Positions 22,240-32,397 are shown, numbered from the stretch's first letter. The stretch is DNA of 64,000 nt from Cepaea nemoralis (GCA_014155875.1 JACEFZ010027945.1:32501-96500), one strand, 5' to 3'. Notes: generated by a model not told the origin, from the sequence alone. Numbers and translations: made by a program.

Positions 22240-23282
22240 GCTATGGTATACTGTCAGTTGGCAGCCTAGTTATGTGGCGGAACCATTTAACTTGCTGTTT
22301 TCTAATGAAATCTAGCACTGCTATAACCCTCACTATTAGTCCAGATGTCATCATTTCTGATTTTCTCCCTTCTTGATACATTGCGTACTCTTCTCAGGAA
22401 TCTCATTTCCGTCGTTGTAATTTTTCATTTCTCTTTTTCTGTCATTGTCCAGGTTTGGCATTGGTAGCATAGAGGTGGTAGGAAGATTGTACATTTAGTA
22501 TCTATTGATACGTCTTTAGTATTGGTGCCATTTGTCCAGTGAGTTATTGCATCTATTTTCGATCTCGTCTTTTGATTTGTCATTAGATTTCATCAGACTT
22601 CTTAGGTACTTGACGCTCTTTACTTTTTCAGGAGGTATTCTTTTAAACAAATCTGTTGTTTTTTCTTCTTGTTTGGTTATAGTAATTATCCTGTTTTACT
22701 GCTGCTAATTTTCATGTTATACTCCTTACATTTCGTTTAGACTATATATGTTGACTTGTAATTATGTTTCTATTATTGCTAGTAGTGCTTGATCGTCCGA
22801 AAATAAGAGTTCTTTTAATGGTGAATTTTACTGTTGGTTCTTCTACGTTCTGTTCTTGCTGCGGCGTTGTTGCGATCTATGTTTGGCTGGTTTCTTTACA
22901 CATGATGTTTTTATGGGTTATGAACACGAGGGGGGCTGGGGGGGGGGGGGGGGGCAGGACACAACCTAGTCGTATACCAGATTTTATGGTGAAGAGTTCT
23001 GAGTGTTCTCCGTTTGTTCTTACCGTGCATTCCCTGTTGTTATGTAAGCTTCTAAATAAGTGTGTTAGATGTGAACTCGCTCCATAACTTTTGAGGATTT
23101 CCTACAGCTTGTTTCTATCAACTCTTGAAATGTTTTGTCTTGGTCGATAAAAGCAAAGCAGAGTGTTTCATTAAATTCAGTTGATTTTTCTGTAAATTGT
23201 TGAAGAGCTAAGATGGCATCTGTGCATCCTTTGATATTTTTTTCTTTCTAAATTCAAACTGTGTTTCGCTTAGCTAGGGTTC

Positions 23283-23300
<18 letters not shown>
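22240..23300 (-). pseudogene. LINE reverse transcriptase remnant, antisense
   Basis: Read on minus from about 23290, pieces match an RT domain: KNIKGCTDAILALQQFTEKS, then CFAFIDQDKTF where the first catalytic Asp lies, and later the C-terminal TEMRFLRRVRNVSRREKIRN near 22340-22410. Many stops and frame changes. A 17-base G run (22938-22954) interrupts it. It lies tail-to-tail with the plus-strand fragment ending near 22210. Confidence 0.62.
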
Positions 23301-23314
<14 letters not shown>

Positions 23315-23335
23315 TAGGAACCGACATCACAGCTG
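23281..23335 (-). mobile_element. LINE 3' tail fragment, (GATT)n
   Basis: A (ATTG)n run at about 23285-23315 is followed by TTTAGGAACCGACATCAC. The same junction occurs at 27214-27255, so this is the 3' end of an I-like LINE family with a (CAAT)n tail on minus, here cut to under 60 bp. Confidence 0.55.
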
Positions 23336-25600
23336 GGGTTCTATTGCACATCGTAGTCTTTTCTCGAGAATTTTCCAAACATGTTTTTCCAGTATGATTC
23401 AAGAGGGAAATACGTTCTAGACTGAAAATTGGTGGTGTTGTCTGTGGTGCATGTCCCTAAACACCGCATCCTGGGTTACTCCCTACTATCATCAGTCACT
23501 TCTTAAGTACCGCGAGATTGAAGTGAGCATATCTTTCGTCGTAATTGCGAGGAGGGAATGCCGAACTAAAGAAGCTGAGAATGTGGAACTTTGTCAGTTA
23601 TCGCTTCCCTTTTCATACAGAGGATATACAACAGAAGCAGCTACAATATGTGCGTTCTTCGAACGCTTCGGGATGTGAAAGAACGTCGTAGTATGACCTC
23701 AGTAGTAAAAAGCGCTGATAGCCAAAATGTACCCTAAGAAGGCAACAAACGGGAGCGTCCGTGTATGAAGCTTTAATTTGTACCACAGGAAACTTGTTGA
23801 AGAGAAAAAAAAAGTCTTAAAAGTCGAGAGGATCGACTTCATTGCACCGGGTTGTATTCCTGATTTCTTCATTTCTGATCTTATCTCTTCTTGAAATATT
23901 GAGTATTCTTCTCAGGGAGGAGAACTACTTTATGATAAAGGTGATGTAGTGAAGGCCCTCGTTGAATCGGATGAATAGTGCAGCTGAACAGACGAAGTAT
24001 CCATATCAGGAAAGATTGGCTCAGAAGGGAGTGAGCAATGTGCCTGGACAATACTCAAACCATCCAGGAAGAGATATTTGAAAGTTAGTCACATTACTAC
24101 TGGAATAATCAGCACGGAACAATTCGGTAGCTATTGAAGAAGGAGGCGGAGAGTGTGTGAAAATTTCTGAGTGAAACCATGTCGATTATTTCATGTTTAA
24201 GTATTCCGTATTGTCACGAAATGCGCCATCTCCGGATCCGTCAACGGGAACCCATGCATCACGATCCCTCTAACAGTTCTACCTCAGGAAATACACAGAA
24301 TTCGTGTATTCCGAGAGAGGTGTGAGCTAAGCTGAGTAACACTAATGTCCATCGTTTATTGTCCTTGGGGCCTGCCCTGAGTTAATGTTTTGCGTGACGT
24401 CAGAGTCTCGTTCTGAACGAAAGCAATCACTTCTTGTCAGCTGTGCGCTCGAGAACGGTTGTAACCCAAGCTTCTCTTAATAACATGGGGAAGATCTACA
24501 ACCAGAGTCAGCGAAAATGTTGTTGGAAGTATAGGTAAGATTCTATTGTATAAATATATCCGACTCGTCCGATCGAAATTTAATGCATGGAACACTAGAT
24601 GAAATAGCAGTAGGTACGTCGCCGGCTTGACACCGATAACTGGTTGATAGGGCAGAAAAGAAAATGGCTCAGCCTCGCAGACTCATTCGAGTTGAACCGT
24701 TTTCCAAGTCTACTTTGAGTTCTATGACTTGTAGGATGAAGAAGAGCCAGGGAATGCAGTGGGCATCTTATTCCTCGAATACATAGCGATGGACTGGCTC
24801 CCTACAGAGAGAGTTTCGTGACATTCCTAGTCTCATTATCGTATGGCACTGCCGAGACCCTGCACACATCTGTACTTTACTTCACAGGGCCGCTCTGCTA
24901 GGGAACACAGGGTCTGGGAATAGGATAATTTCTTATCATTATCTGGAGACTGTCTGGAAAGTGTTTCTTGATGTTGAATCTTTTCGGCAAGGTCTATTCA
25001 CAAGGGGATGATGCCTCGTTGGACAGACCGGAGATATTGGTCTGATCCTATCGATCTGAAATATCAGGACTGTGTTGGTATTGGAGTGAGTGAGGAGGTG
25101 AGGAAATCGGATTATATCTGGACAGTGCACCTGCTTTCTATTGTTGTTATGGGATCCCCCTTTTTTGTAGATGGTATTACCACCAGATTCTCAGTGATGT
25201 GGCAATATTAACCCCAGTGTCCCTTATCGTTACATAAGAAAATGTTGTCTATGCCGAGAGCAGTCTAATAAACAACAGCCCAGTCGAGAGGGAACTGTCA
25301 TCTTGTCAGCTGAAGATGATTGTACCACGGAATGTTGCACCAGGGCATCAGACGCCATCCTTAAGGAGATTGTTCGCCCTGATTTTGGGAATCCTCGTAA
25401 CCCAGTATCTTGAAACAGAGGACCTGAACAACACTCAGCGGCAGGAGAGGAAGTGGCCTGTGGCAGTCGTAGTCAAGATTGAAGACTGTCAGATATCGAT
25501 GCACAGATTCCAGAGGCAGCATAAACCAGATGACTCCGTAACCAGAGTTTTGCCCGATTGTTCCAGACTACACTGGTACATCTCATCACCATTATATACA
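23336..25600. other. Unassigned, mostly unrecognised sequence
   Basis: No gene supported. A short antisense piece at about 23855-23930 resembles the RT C-terminal motif LLRRILNISRRDKIRNEE. Open frames at 23451-23678, 25008-25211 and 25316-25606 have no recognisable features. The rest could be decayed elements or unique sequence. Confidence 0.45.
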
Positions 25601-25604
25601 TCTT

Positions 25605-25920
25605 GAAACAAAAACAATCGAATGCAGAGGTTCTAGAAACACTGGGAATGAAGAGAGAGTTGATGAAAGAAATAAAGAGGAGACAAGTGAAATATTTCGG
25701 CCACGTTAAAGGATATGATACTCTTATAAAAACCATACTGGAAGGCAAGGTTGAGGGCAAGCAAGCAAGAGGTAGACAACGATACAAGTGGGAAGATAAC
25801 ATCAAGAGATGGACGAACATCAGCCTGACAGATTGTACAGTCAAGGCGGGAGACAGTGTTGGAGATCCATGCAGCCAACCTTCAATGTGGAGACGGCACC
25901 TGATTGATTGATTGATTGAC
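25605..25920 (+). mobile_element. LINE 3' end with (TGAT)n tail
   Basis: The frame inside 25558-25911 encodes the LINE C-terminal domain LGMKRELMKEIKRRQVKYFG, LEGKVEGKQARGRQRYKWED and WRRHLID. The stop lies in the tail (TGATTGATTGATTGAC, 25900-25920). The family differs from the TGA-tailed RTE: the motif is KYKWEDN-like rather than REMMLDGL. Confidence 0.75.
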
Positions 25921-26021
25921 TTTATGATGAAAAGTTCCACTTAGACCGATCTCCCACGTATATCGGGGAGTTGGCAGTGAAAATTCATAGTATAGATAAC
26001 ATCTGTCCGGTATATGTGATT

Positions 26022-26737
26022 CATCATCATCAAGTTCCCTGCCAGCTGGCGTAGGCGTTCAAGTCTCTCCACAGATCTCGGTCTTTGGTGTTCTGGATCA
26101 ACTTTGCTGCTGATATTCCTCCATGCCACCGTCTCAATCCATCCAGCATCATTTCTCTTAGTCTGCCTCTGCCTATCTTCCCCTCGATCTTTCCAGCTGT
26201 CACGATGTTCTCCAATGCCCTCTTCTCCTCACGTGCCCGAAGAAAGCTGTTTATCTCTTTCTTATTGTTGTATATAATATTCTTATAGTTTCTTTAGCCT
26301 GTTTGAGTTAATCGTTGTTAGTTACTCTGGCAGTCCAAGGAATTCGCAACATTCGTCTCAGGAACCACATCTCTGTTGTTTCTAATTTCTTTTTAATTTG
26401 TTCATTTACATTCCAAGATTCACTGCCATACAGCAAAACCGGTTGTATATAGCATTTCAGCACTCACTTCCTTACATTCAGTGATAATGACTTATTGCAT
26501 AAGGAGAGTATTTTCTTTGCACTCTCTGTTAATACAATGTTCAACAATTGTTGTAGGTCTGTTGCGTTATCCGCTACCAACAATGTGTCTTTTGCATAGC
26601 GTATATTATGTATATTATAACCTCCTATTAGTATTCCTGGCGTCTCTTTGATCTCTCTCATTACTACTTCGCTATATAGAGAGAAGAGATCCAGTGACAA
26701 GACACACCCCTGTCGTACTCCTAACTGTATCTGTTGA
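26022..26737 (-). mobile_element. RTE LINE 3' fragment, antisense
   Basis: The plus-strand left edge is the tail read as CATCATCATCAAG. Minus reading gives the end NAYASWQGT, RGRLREMMLDGLRRWHGG, then a break, the RTE region of PVLLYGSESWNVN near 26400-26430, and LDLFSLYSEVVMREIKE with NIRYAKDTLLVAD (YADD changed to YAKD) at 26464-26700. It is 5'-truncated and broken by at least two frameshifts, and is a close relative of the copy at 1141-4323. Confidence 0.85.
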
Positions 26738-26835
26738 ATTCTGGTCAGAGGGTGTGAAACCTCGTGACATCTAAGGAAGAATAATGGTTCAGTGTGGAGA
26801 CTGCCGTTTGGTGTATAAACATTTGAGACAAGCCT
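26738..26835 (+). mobile_element. mariner N-terminal fragment
   Basis: The stretch GGTCAGAGGGTGTGAAACC and what follows matches the start of the mariner remnant at 27560. It encodes a broken version of the N-terminal helix-turn-helix (SEGVKPRDI). It is cut by the RTE fragment on the left. Confidence 0.5.
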
Positions 26836-26885
26836 AGTATATACATCAATGTGTGTAGAAGATTATTTGTATTTAGGATTGTACT

Positions 26886-27150
26886 ATTTCCATAATAGCC
26901 AGCTCCGCGGCGAAGGGTTACGGACAAAGTTCGTAATCCCGCATAACCGCATTCGAAACACAGTTGTGGACGATTTGGCAGCAGACCGCCTTACATTGGT
27001 TTATTATGAAATAGTATTGGTGCCGGTCGTTCAGAAAGCAATGGCAAACTACTGAACGTAAACTTGCCCAGGAATCACGAACAGCTAAAAAAAATGCTTG
27101 GGTTGACTGCTACGCCTTGTAAAGGACATGCAACTAACTACCTTTATTTC
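26886..27150 (+). mobile_element. SINE copy (family with GGCAAACTACTGAACG core)
   Basis: A 265-bp interspersed unit: a possible tRNA-like head (GAAGGGTTACGGAC ... GTAATCCCG), a middle GATTTGGCAGCAGACCGCC, a core TTCAGAAAGCAATGGCAAAC followed by AACTTGCCCAGGAATCAC, and an end TGTAAAGGACATGCAAC. Recognisable copies or parts occur at 32398-32452 plus 33449-33560, 35750-35822, 46425-46490, and on minus at 48460-48600 and 58950-59195. The head in the last copy has GGCCTAGGGGTTAGCGAC, a good A box. Confidence 0.68.
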
Positions 27151-27212
27151 CATAAGCCTTTAAAATAATGAAGAAGAGAATGTCTCAGAGAGCCTGGCAT
27201 GTAAGGAAAAGC

Positions 27213-27330
27213 TGATTGATTGATTGATTGATTTAGGAACCGACATCACTAGCATTCGAGGCATTCCCATAAGCTCTCCGTCCCCATCCTCAGCAGCCAG
27301 CGAAGAGTTCCAACACTAATAGGAAAAGCT
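27213..27330 (-). mobile_element. I-like LINE 3' end, antisense
   Basis: It begins with (GATT)n and GGAACCGACATCACTAGC, continuing to GCCAGCGAAGAGTTCCAAC, which parallels 20570-20650. On minus the tail is (AATC)n. A short 3' fragment only. Confidence 0.55.
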
Positions 27331-27559
27331 GAAAGAATATTTAAATGCATGTACAGTAAAACTAGTACAATAAAAAGTCATTAATTAGTAGTACTTATAT
27401 TATACAGTTCATGGAAATGTATGACAACGGAAAATCTTATTTCAGAACACAAACTGTCTTTTAAGTAGTACCCCATGTAGTGGTCTTGAGGGTCGAGAGG
27501 TTTACGCATTACAAGATGGCTGCCCCACTATCGGCTTGCACGATGGAATAACAACAAGG

Positions 27560-28050
27560 ATTAGTAGGGTGTTTTCTTTCGGTCAGAGGGTATGAAACCT
27601 CGTAAAATCTACAGAAGAATGAAGTTCAGTATGGAGACTGTTGTGTGAGTCAGGGGAGAGTGTATGAATGGGTAGAAAGATTTCATAATGGAAGAAAAAA
27701 CGTAATTTCTGAACCGCTTGGTGGGAGACCTGCAAGTGTAGCATCTGACACGGTAAAACAATAGATCGACCAGCGTGTCCACGACAGCAGGCAACTCACT
27801 GTTGATGAAATCGCCGTGGATTTAAATACAGGTCACAGTGTTGCTACAAAACTGTGCACGAGAGACGATTTATCAGAAATATTTGGACCGGCATGTTCGA
27901 GATGGAGATGTTTTTCTCCATCACATTGCGACATCAGACGATAACAAACCCTGGAGTAGGAAGCAGCCGACGCAGTGGAAACACCCGTTGTTTCCAGTTA
28001 AATACGTTCGACACAACTGCAACATTGACCTTCTGGCTTGCTCATCCTTC
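27560..28050 (+). pseudogene. mariner transposase remnant (N-terminal half)
   Basis: Pieces in shifting frames match a mariner transposase: the first helix-turn-helix SEGMKPRKIYRRMKFS, then RVYEWVERFHNGRKNV, PLGGRPASVASDTVKQ, and later GDVFLHHIATSDDNKPW, where the first catalytic aspartate block (usually TGDE) is degraded, followed by QPTQWKHPLFP. Frameshifts and a TAG near 27762 disable it. The catalytic C-terminal half is not seen. Confidence 0.7.
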
Positions 28051-28260
28051 ATCCTAACTAGTTTTGGTTACTCTAGAAACTATGTTCTCTATATACCATA
28101 ATTCTATTAATTAAAATAATGAGATTGCTTTCAGAAAATGTATGAGAAAATGTATTATGATGGATGTAACACATACTTGTGTTTATCGGCAGTCAGTGTA
28201 TTGATTGCCTTTCTATATAAGTTTATACTTCGAAAAGCAAGGCAATGATGTCTTACTGTT
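28051..28260. other. AT-rich flank with a minisatellite unit
   Basis: No gene. A unit like that of the 44-bp degenerate repeat (20250-20545) lies at about 28205-28255 (ATAAGTTTATACTTCGAAAA). Confidence 0.35.
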
Positions 28261-28262
28261 AG

Positions 28263-28340
<78 letters not shown>

Positions 28341-28475
28341 CTCTCTCTCTCTCTCCTCTCTCTCTCCTCTCTCTCCCCTCTCTCCCCCTCTCTCTCTCCC
28401 CCCCCTCTCTCCTCCCCTCTCTCTCTCTCCCCCTCTCTCTCTCTCTCTCTCCCCTCTCTCTCTCTCTCTCTCATT
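28261..28475. repeat. (CT)n-rich microsatellite with CCTC interruptions
   Basis: A pure pyrimidine tract of CT units and CCTCTC steps. The flanking sequence is the 44-bp minisatellite type on both sides, so it may have expanded inside it. Protein frames on both strands are artefacts. Confidence 0.92.
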
Positions 28476-28759
28476 CTCTGTCTGAAGACATTGTAATGAA
28501 TACATTGCTATTCAGTGTTTCTATTGTGAACAAGAATGCAATGTATGTCCTGCTATTTACGTGTCAACTTAAGAAGAGGGCGAGTAATGCACTGCAGCTC
28601 TAGAGCACTACTAGTTAGGTGACTTAATGCACCATGAAAATATTTCAGTTTCCTACGCAAGAAATTGTTTCTTCGATGTGTACGACCGTGGTATCCTAAA
28701 TCAGATCGTATAAATCAGGGATTTTTATACATATATGTTTGGTAAAAAGGTTGGATATA
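28476..28759. other. Spacer left of the mariner element
   Basis: No gene. It includes a further minisatellite-like unit at 28485-28560. The TA at 28758-28759 is the left target dinucleotide of the mariner insertion. Confidence 0.4.
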
Positions 28760-28911
28760 GGGCGTTCATTTGAAAACCGTTCGTGTCGCACCGCGTGTAA
28801 TTCAGTACGTTGAACATGATCATGCCATAGTCATGTGATAAGTACTGACCAATGAATAAAAGAGCAAGTGCTTATCAGCCCATGATGCATAGGTTCTGTT
28901 TCTGACCGTTG

Positions 28912-29062
28912 GCCCGAGAAGCTTAACCCGGTCAACAAATGCCTGCAGAAGTCGGATGTGTCTGCCTAACGGCGCAAGAACGCAGCTCTGCTGTAAACAG
29001 GCACAACGTAATCACGCCCGGAAAAGAAAAACTGGATGAACGCAGAAAAAGAAGAAGAAGAA
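28912..29062 (+). mobile_element. 151-bp retroposon with (GAA)n tail, inside mariner
   Basis: It starts near GCCCGAGAAGCTTAACCCGG, ends in GAAGAAGAAGAA, and is bounded by a perfect 14-bp target duplication GTTTCTGACCGTTG (28898-28911 and 29063-29076). A second copy at about 45148-45282 is nearly identical over the body, including GTCAACAAATGCC and AACGCAGCTCTGCTGTAAAC. It has no coding capacity. It behaves as a SINE or the short 3' end of a LINE. Confidence 0.85.
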
Positions 29063-29082
29063 GTTTCTGACCGTTGAGAAAA

Positions 29083-29360
29083 TGGCCGGGTTGATCCACA
29101 ATCCGCCCACAGAAGCTCAAAGAGCGGAGATTCAGTTTCTTTCATTTGAAGGATGTCGACGAGTTAACATTCATCGAAGAATGAAGGCAGCGAACGGTAA
29201 CTAATATATGTCGAAGACAACAGTGACAGACTGGGTACGAATGTTTCGGGAAGGAAGTCAGTTCACGACAGATCTTCGACGGCCGGATCAAGCACATAAT
29301 GTTGCAACAGAAAAAAGAAAAAAAACATCACCAAAATTGATGCAGCAGTACATATGAACC
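29083..29360 (+). pseudogene. mariner transposase, N-terminal part
   Basis: An ATG within AAAATGGCCGGGTTG opens a frame reading MAGLIHNPPTEAQRAEIQF, then a helix-turn-helix with KTTVTDWVRMFREGSQFTTD and RRPDQAHNVATE. A stop near 29201 and the A-rich slip at 29310-29330 break it. The rest of the DNA-binding region is separated by the foreign block. Confidence 0.78.
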
Positions 29361-29638
29361 GTTTTCGCTTGAAAGCTCGTCGGTAGGCGTCCAGTGGTTT
29401 TGCATGTATCACCTTGTACCGGGAGGGCGCGCTTTAGCGATGCTACTCTTGGCTTGCGTGTGCGTGAACGTCTGTCCGGTCAGTCGCCATGTGCACATTT
29501 GCGCTGGGGAGGCTCAACCGTAAATCGGGAGATCTGCTCGCAACTTAGACGAGCAGTAACTCCTGTGGGCAGTTTCTCGCCTCATGCTTGTGTGTGGTCT
29601 GTTCTGGCGGTCAGTCCGTCTTCGGTGAAGGAAATCGT

Positions 29639-29778
29639 GTTGATCCTATAAGTAATCATACGCTCATTGCTGGTCACTACGTTTGTCTTAAAACTGAAAA
29701 TTAAAGGAATTGACGGAAGGGCCCGAGGCTCCCGAGAGCCAATATAAACAGGGATAACTGGCCGTGGCAGCCTAACGT
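29639..29778 (+). other. Three rRNA-like blocks in a row (18S 5' end, 18S 3' region, 28S)
   Basis: Block 1 (29639-29664) reads GTTGATCCTATAAGTAATCA, close to the universal 5' end of eukaryotic 18S rRNA. Block 2 (29701-29722) contains TTAAAGGAATTGACGGAAGG and GC, identical to the highly conserved site about 1.1 kb into 18S. Block 3 (29748-29778) has AACAGGGATAACTGGC and GTGGCAGCC, a close match to the peptidyl-transferase region of 28S. Together they lie within 140 bp inside the mariner insert. Reference sequences are from memory. No complete rRNA gene is present. The origin (pseudogene chimera, rRNA-derived SINE, or other) is open. Confidence 0.6.
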
Positions 29779-29786
29779 CCACTGCA

Positions 29787-29845
29787 TCTGTGTCCGTCTT
29801 CCAGTCGTCTTGCCATGCTCGCCACTGGAGCCAGACGGACACAGA
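29787..29845. repeat. Strong inverted repeat (hairpin) next to the rRNA-like blocks
   Basis: TCTGTGTCCGTCTTCCAGT pairs with ACTGGA and AGACGGACACAGA downstream, giving 13 bp plus 6 bp of stem with a 3-base bulge and an 18-base loop. It is read from sequence only; no folding energy was computed. Confidence 0.6.
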
Positions 29846-29967
29846 CGAGGGAGCGGTGGCGAAGGTTTTGTGCGACTACTTCCTCGCTATACAAAACCAA
29901 AGCGCAAGTCATTCGTTCCTCATCAAATAAAGATGTAGTGTAATGAATGGTCATCGTCAATGAATGA

Positions 29968-30756
29968 TCAACGTCATTCATGATAGACTAACATCGCAAT
30001 ATCGGAAGGTGCGTTCACAGTGGGTACCAAGGATGTTGATCGACCACCAAAATGAGGAACGCATGGGATTGTGTTTGAACGCATGAGGAATGCATGGCAT
30101 TGTGTTTGATCCACTTGATGCGTTGCAGAGTGGAGGGTGATGATTTTCTCTTCCGCATAGTGCCAGGTGATGAATCATGGTGTCAGCACTTTGAGCCGAG
30201 CAGTAAAAAGAGAGAGAGCATGCAATGGAAGCATGCTGGATCACCAAAAGATAAAAAATTCAAGTTACAGGTTTCCGCTGGTAAGGTTATGCTGAGTGCA
30301 TTTTTTACCATGAAGGGCTATTGTTGGCCGACTTTAAAGAACCTGGTGTCAACATCAACTCCACCCACTACTTGTGAACACAAGACAAGCGTCAAAAAAG
30401 CCATCAAGAATAAACGACCTGGCATGCTTTCTCGCAATGTGATTTTGTTGATTTTGTGATAATGCTTGTCAACATGTCGCAAAGATTGTGCAGGAAGCAT
30501 TAGCAAGGAAGAAGTGGGAAAGTCTGCAACATCCAGCCTATAGTCCTGATTTGTCACCATGTGATTTTCATTTGTTCGGACGTCTATAAAAAGCTCTCAA
30601 TGGGCAAGGATTTCACACTGTTGCAGACGCAATGAACGCTGTAAACACTTGGTTCAGTGAGCAACCACAATCCTTTTTTGCGGACGGCATTCGCCGCCTA
30701 TCTAAGCAATGGGATGCTTGCCTGAATGCCTACAACGACTTCTTCTGACCAACCCA
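29968..30756 (+). pseudogene. mariner transposase, catalytic domain, frameshifted
   Basis: After the foreign block the protein resumes with YRKVRSQWVPRML, then DDFLFRIVPGDESWCQHFEP (first catalytic Asp), QWKHAGSPKDKKFKLQVSAG, KNKRPGMLSRNVILL, a frame change at about 30455, DNACQHVAKIVQEALARKKW (second Asp codon 30458-30460) and YSPDLSPCDFHLF (third Asp). Thirty-four residues separate Asp2 and Asp3, the DD34D of true mariners. The end WDACLNAYNDFF lies near 30717-30748. A small local duplication (30060-30105) also disrupts the frame. Confidence 0.85.
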
Positions 30757-30876
30757 TGGTGCATAATTCATTCAAAATGAATGCTACGTTTAATTCTACC
30801 ACACCTGTTAATGTTTCTTTCATGCTTTTGTAATAAAGCCATTGGAACGGGTTTCAAATGAACGCCCCTAACACAC

Positions 30877-30889
30877 ACACAAACACGCA

Positions 30890-30930
<41 letters not shown>
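30877..30930. repeat. (CA)n microsatellite
   Basis: ACACACAAACACGCACGCGC followed by an uninterrupted CA run, directly next to the right mariner end. Confidence 0.9.
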
Positions 30931-30932
<2 letters not shown>

Positions 30933-31137
30933 TGAGTCATTATTGAAAGACATGTAAAAAATGACATGTTAGTATCGAAATGTCTGTTTAATCAGTAGAT
31001 TATATAAGTTTCCCGTTGCTGAATTAGAATAATTAATATAATTACAAAACCTCTTTCTATTCGAATGTGCAGTTGGCATTCTGGTCTCTTAAATTTGAAT
31101 GAATCAACTAAAGGTCATCTACGTTTCATTTATTACG
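30931..31137. other. AT-rich spacer
   Basis: Nothing recognised. Confidence 0.4.
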
Positions 31138-31593
31138 AGAAAAAGAGTGTTGAGGTGCTACATAGTACCTGTAATTTTGTATAGATGTGGAGCGTGGACA
31201 ATGAGCAGACAAGCTGAAACACATCTGATGGCTGTGGAAATTTGATTTCTGAGGAAAATACAAAGAATACCAAGGACAGGGAGAAAAACCAATGACCAAG
31301 TCCTACAATGAACAAATAAAAACCGTAAACTGATTAGAGAAATTAGACGTAGACAGTCAAAATTTTTTTGGCCACCTTTTGAAAAGAAATTAATTTGGAG
31401 AACTTGGTGACAACTGGCAAGCTCAAGGGGAAGTAAATAACTGGATGGCTTGGCAACGTGGTATGGTGAGACAAGAACATCAAGCTAATCCACGACTCTG
31501 GTAATCGCATGAGATGGCGAAGAGATGGCGTGAGAAAAGCGTGAGATGGAGAAGAGAATACGAAGCTTCTCACCAACTTTATCATCATCATGT
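31138..31593 (+). mobile_element. RTE-type LINE 3' fragment, decayed
   Basis: Shifting frames recover the RT C-terminus: VLRCYIVPVILYRCGAWTMS, then RKIQRIPRTGRKTNDQVLQ, LIREIRRRQSKFFW, and VTTGKLKGK-like sequence near 31410-31430. This is a different subfamily from the 1141-4323 copy. The right edge joins the inverted repeat at 31580. Confidence 0.65.
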
Positions 31594-31654
31594 GCCATGA
31601 CGATAAGCGTAGGCGGTCAGTCCACGCTTAACGTCACGCTACATGATGATGATA
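31580..31654. repeat. Two-part inverted repeat of 75 bp
   Basis: Outer arms TATCATCATCATGT (31580-31593) and ACATGATGATGATA (31641-31654) are perfect complements. Inner arms TGACGATAAGCGT and ACGCTTAACGTCA pair at 12 of 13 positions around a 13-base loop. The outer arms look like two opposing (ATG)n LINE tails. Confidence 0.7.
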
Positions 31655-32397
31655 AATTTTTCCAGAAACTTCTTATTTTCTTTATCGGGCCCACAACTCA
31701 GAAATAAATCACACAACGAGTTTAACCAACTGAAAACAGAACATATGCGCTTTTATTTAAACACTTCATGTGACCATGAAAGAACATTCAAGGGCTCTTG
31801 TTTCGTACACTTTTCTGTGGCATCACCGTCTTCCCCCATCTCTGATATTATTGACACCAAACTAAATTCGACTTCTACATCTGTCTCCTTCATCAAGTCT
31901 CTTGCGTCGTTAGTCAAGTCTCTGTTAGGTACATAGTTTAGCTACGTCAACATGTTACGCGAAGTACTGTTCAGCTAATCTTACTAGCTAAGCCCGCCTA
32001 ATTCTATCATCCCCTTTGGCTAATTTGAACATTCAGAATGTAGCTCTGGAGGATTCATTGAGAGCAGACGGCTGTCAAATGTTGACCCAGTCTGTGGTTC
32101 AGTAATAGAACAGGGACGCAGGGAGACGACGCAATCCATTGGAGTTAAATAGATTTTCCACAGAAAGGTGACGCAGACCGTTGAGCTGTATCCGTCATTT
32201 ACATTTCATAGTTAACATGGTAAATGCCTACATAATGAAATTATGTTCTACTTACATTTACCAATACACGACCAACACTAGCAGCTGTAAGAGGACTAGT
32301 AATGATGTTTATAAGACTAGCAAAGAGTAACTTGTTTTGGAAGAGGTTACATTAATTACTGTATAGGACAGACAGAGCAAAATAATAACTGTACACG
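31655..32397. other. Unassigned spacer
   Basis: No gene supported. The open frame 31643-31936 (+) starts in the inverted repeat, lacks any known features, and is treated as chance. Confidence 0.4.

Larger units (their letters stand above)
28760..30868 (+). mobile_element. mariner element with both terminal repeats, invaded
   Basis: Terminal inverted repeats begin GGGCGTTCATTTGAAAACCG at 28760 and, read from the right end on minus, GGGGCGTTCATTTGAAACCC. TA dinucleotides flank both ends (28758-28759 and 30869-30870). The 2.1 kb size exceeds a typical 1.3-kb mariner because of a 151-bp retroposon (28912-29062) and about 0.57 kb of foreign sequence near 29400-29965. The transposase (from about 29083) is interrupted and frameshifted. 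Confidence 0.9.

Noticed and set aside
28155..28603. Open frames of 70-130 codons on both strands
   Set aside because: They are translations of a CT microsatellite (Ser-Leu or Arg-Glu repeats).
29639..29778. Functional 18S or 28S rRNA gene
   Set aside because: Only about 80 bases of conserved words are present; the remaining thousands of bases are missing.
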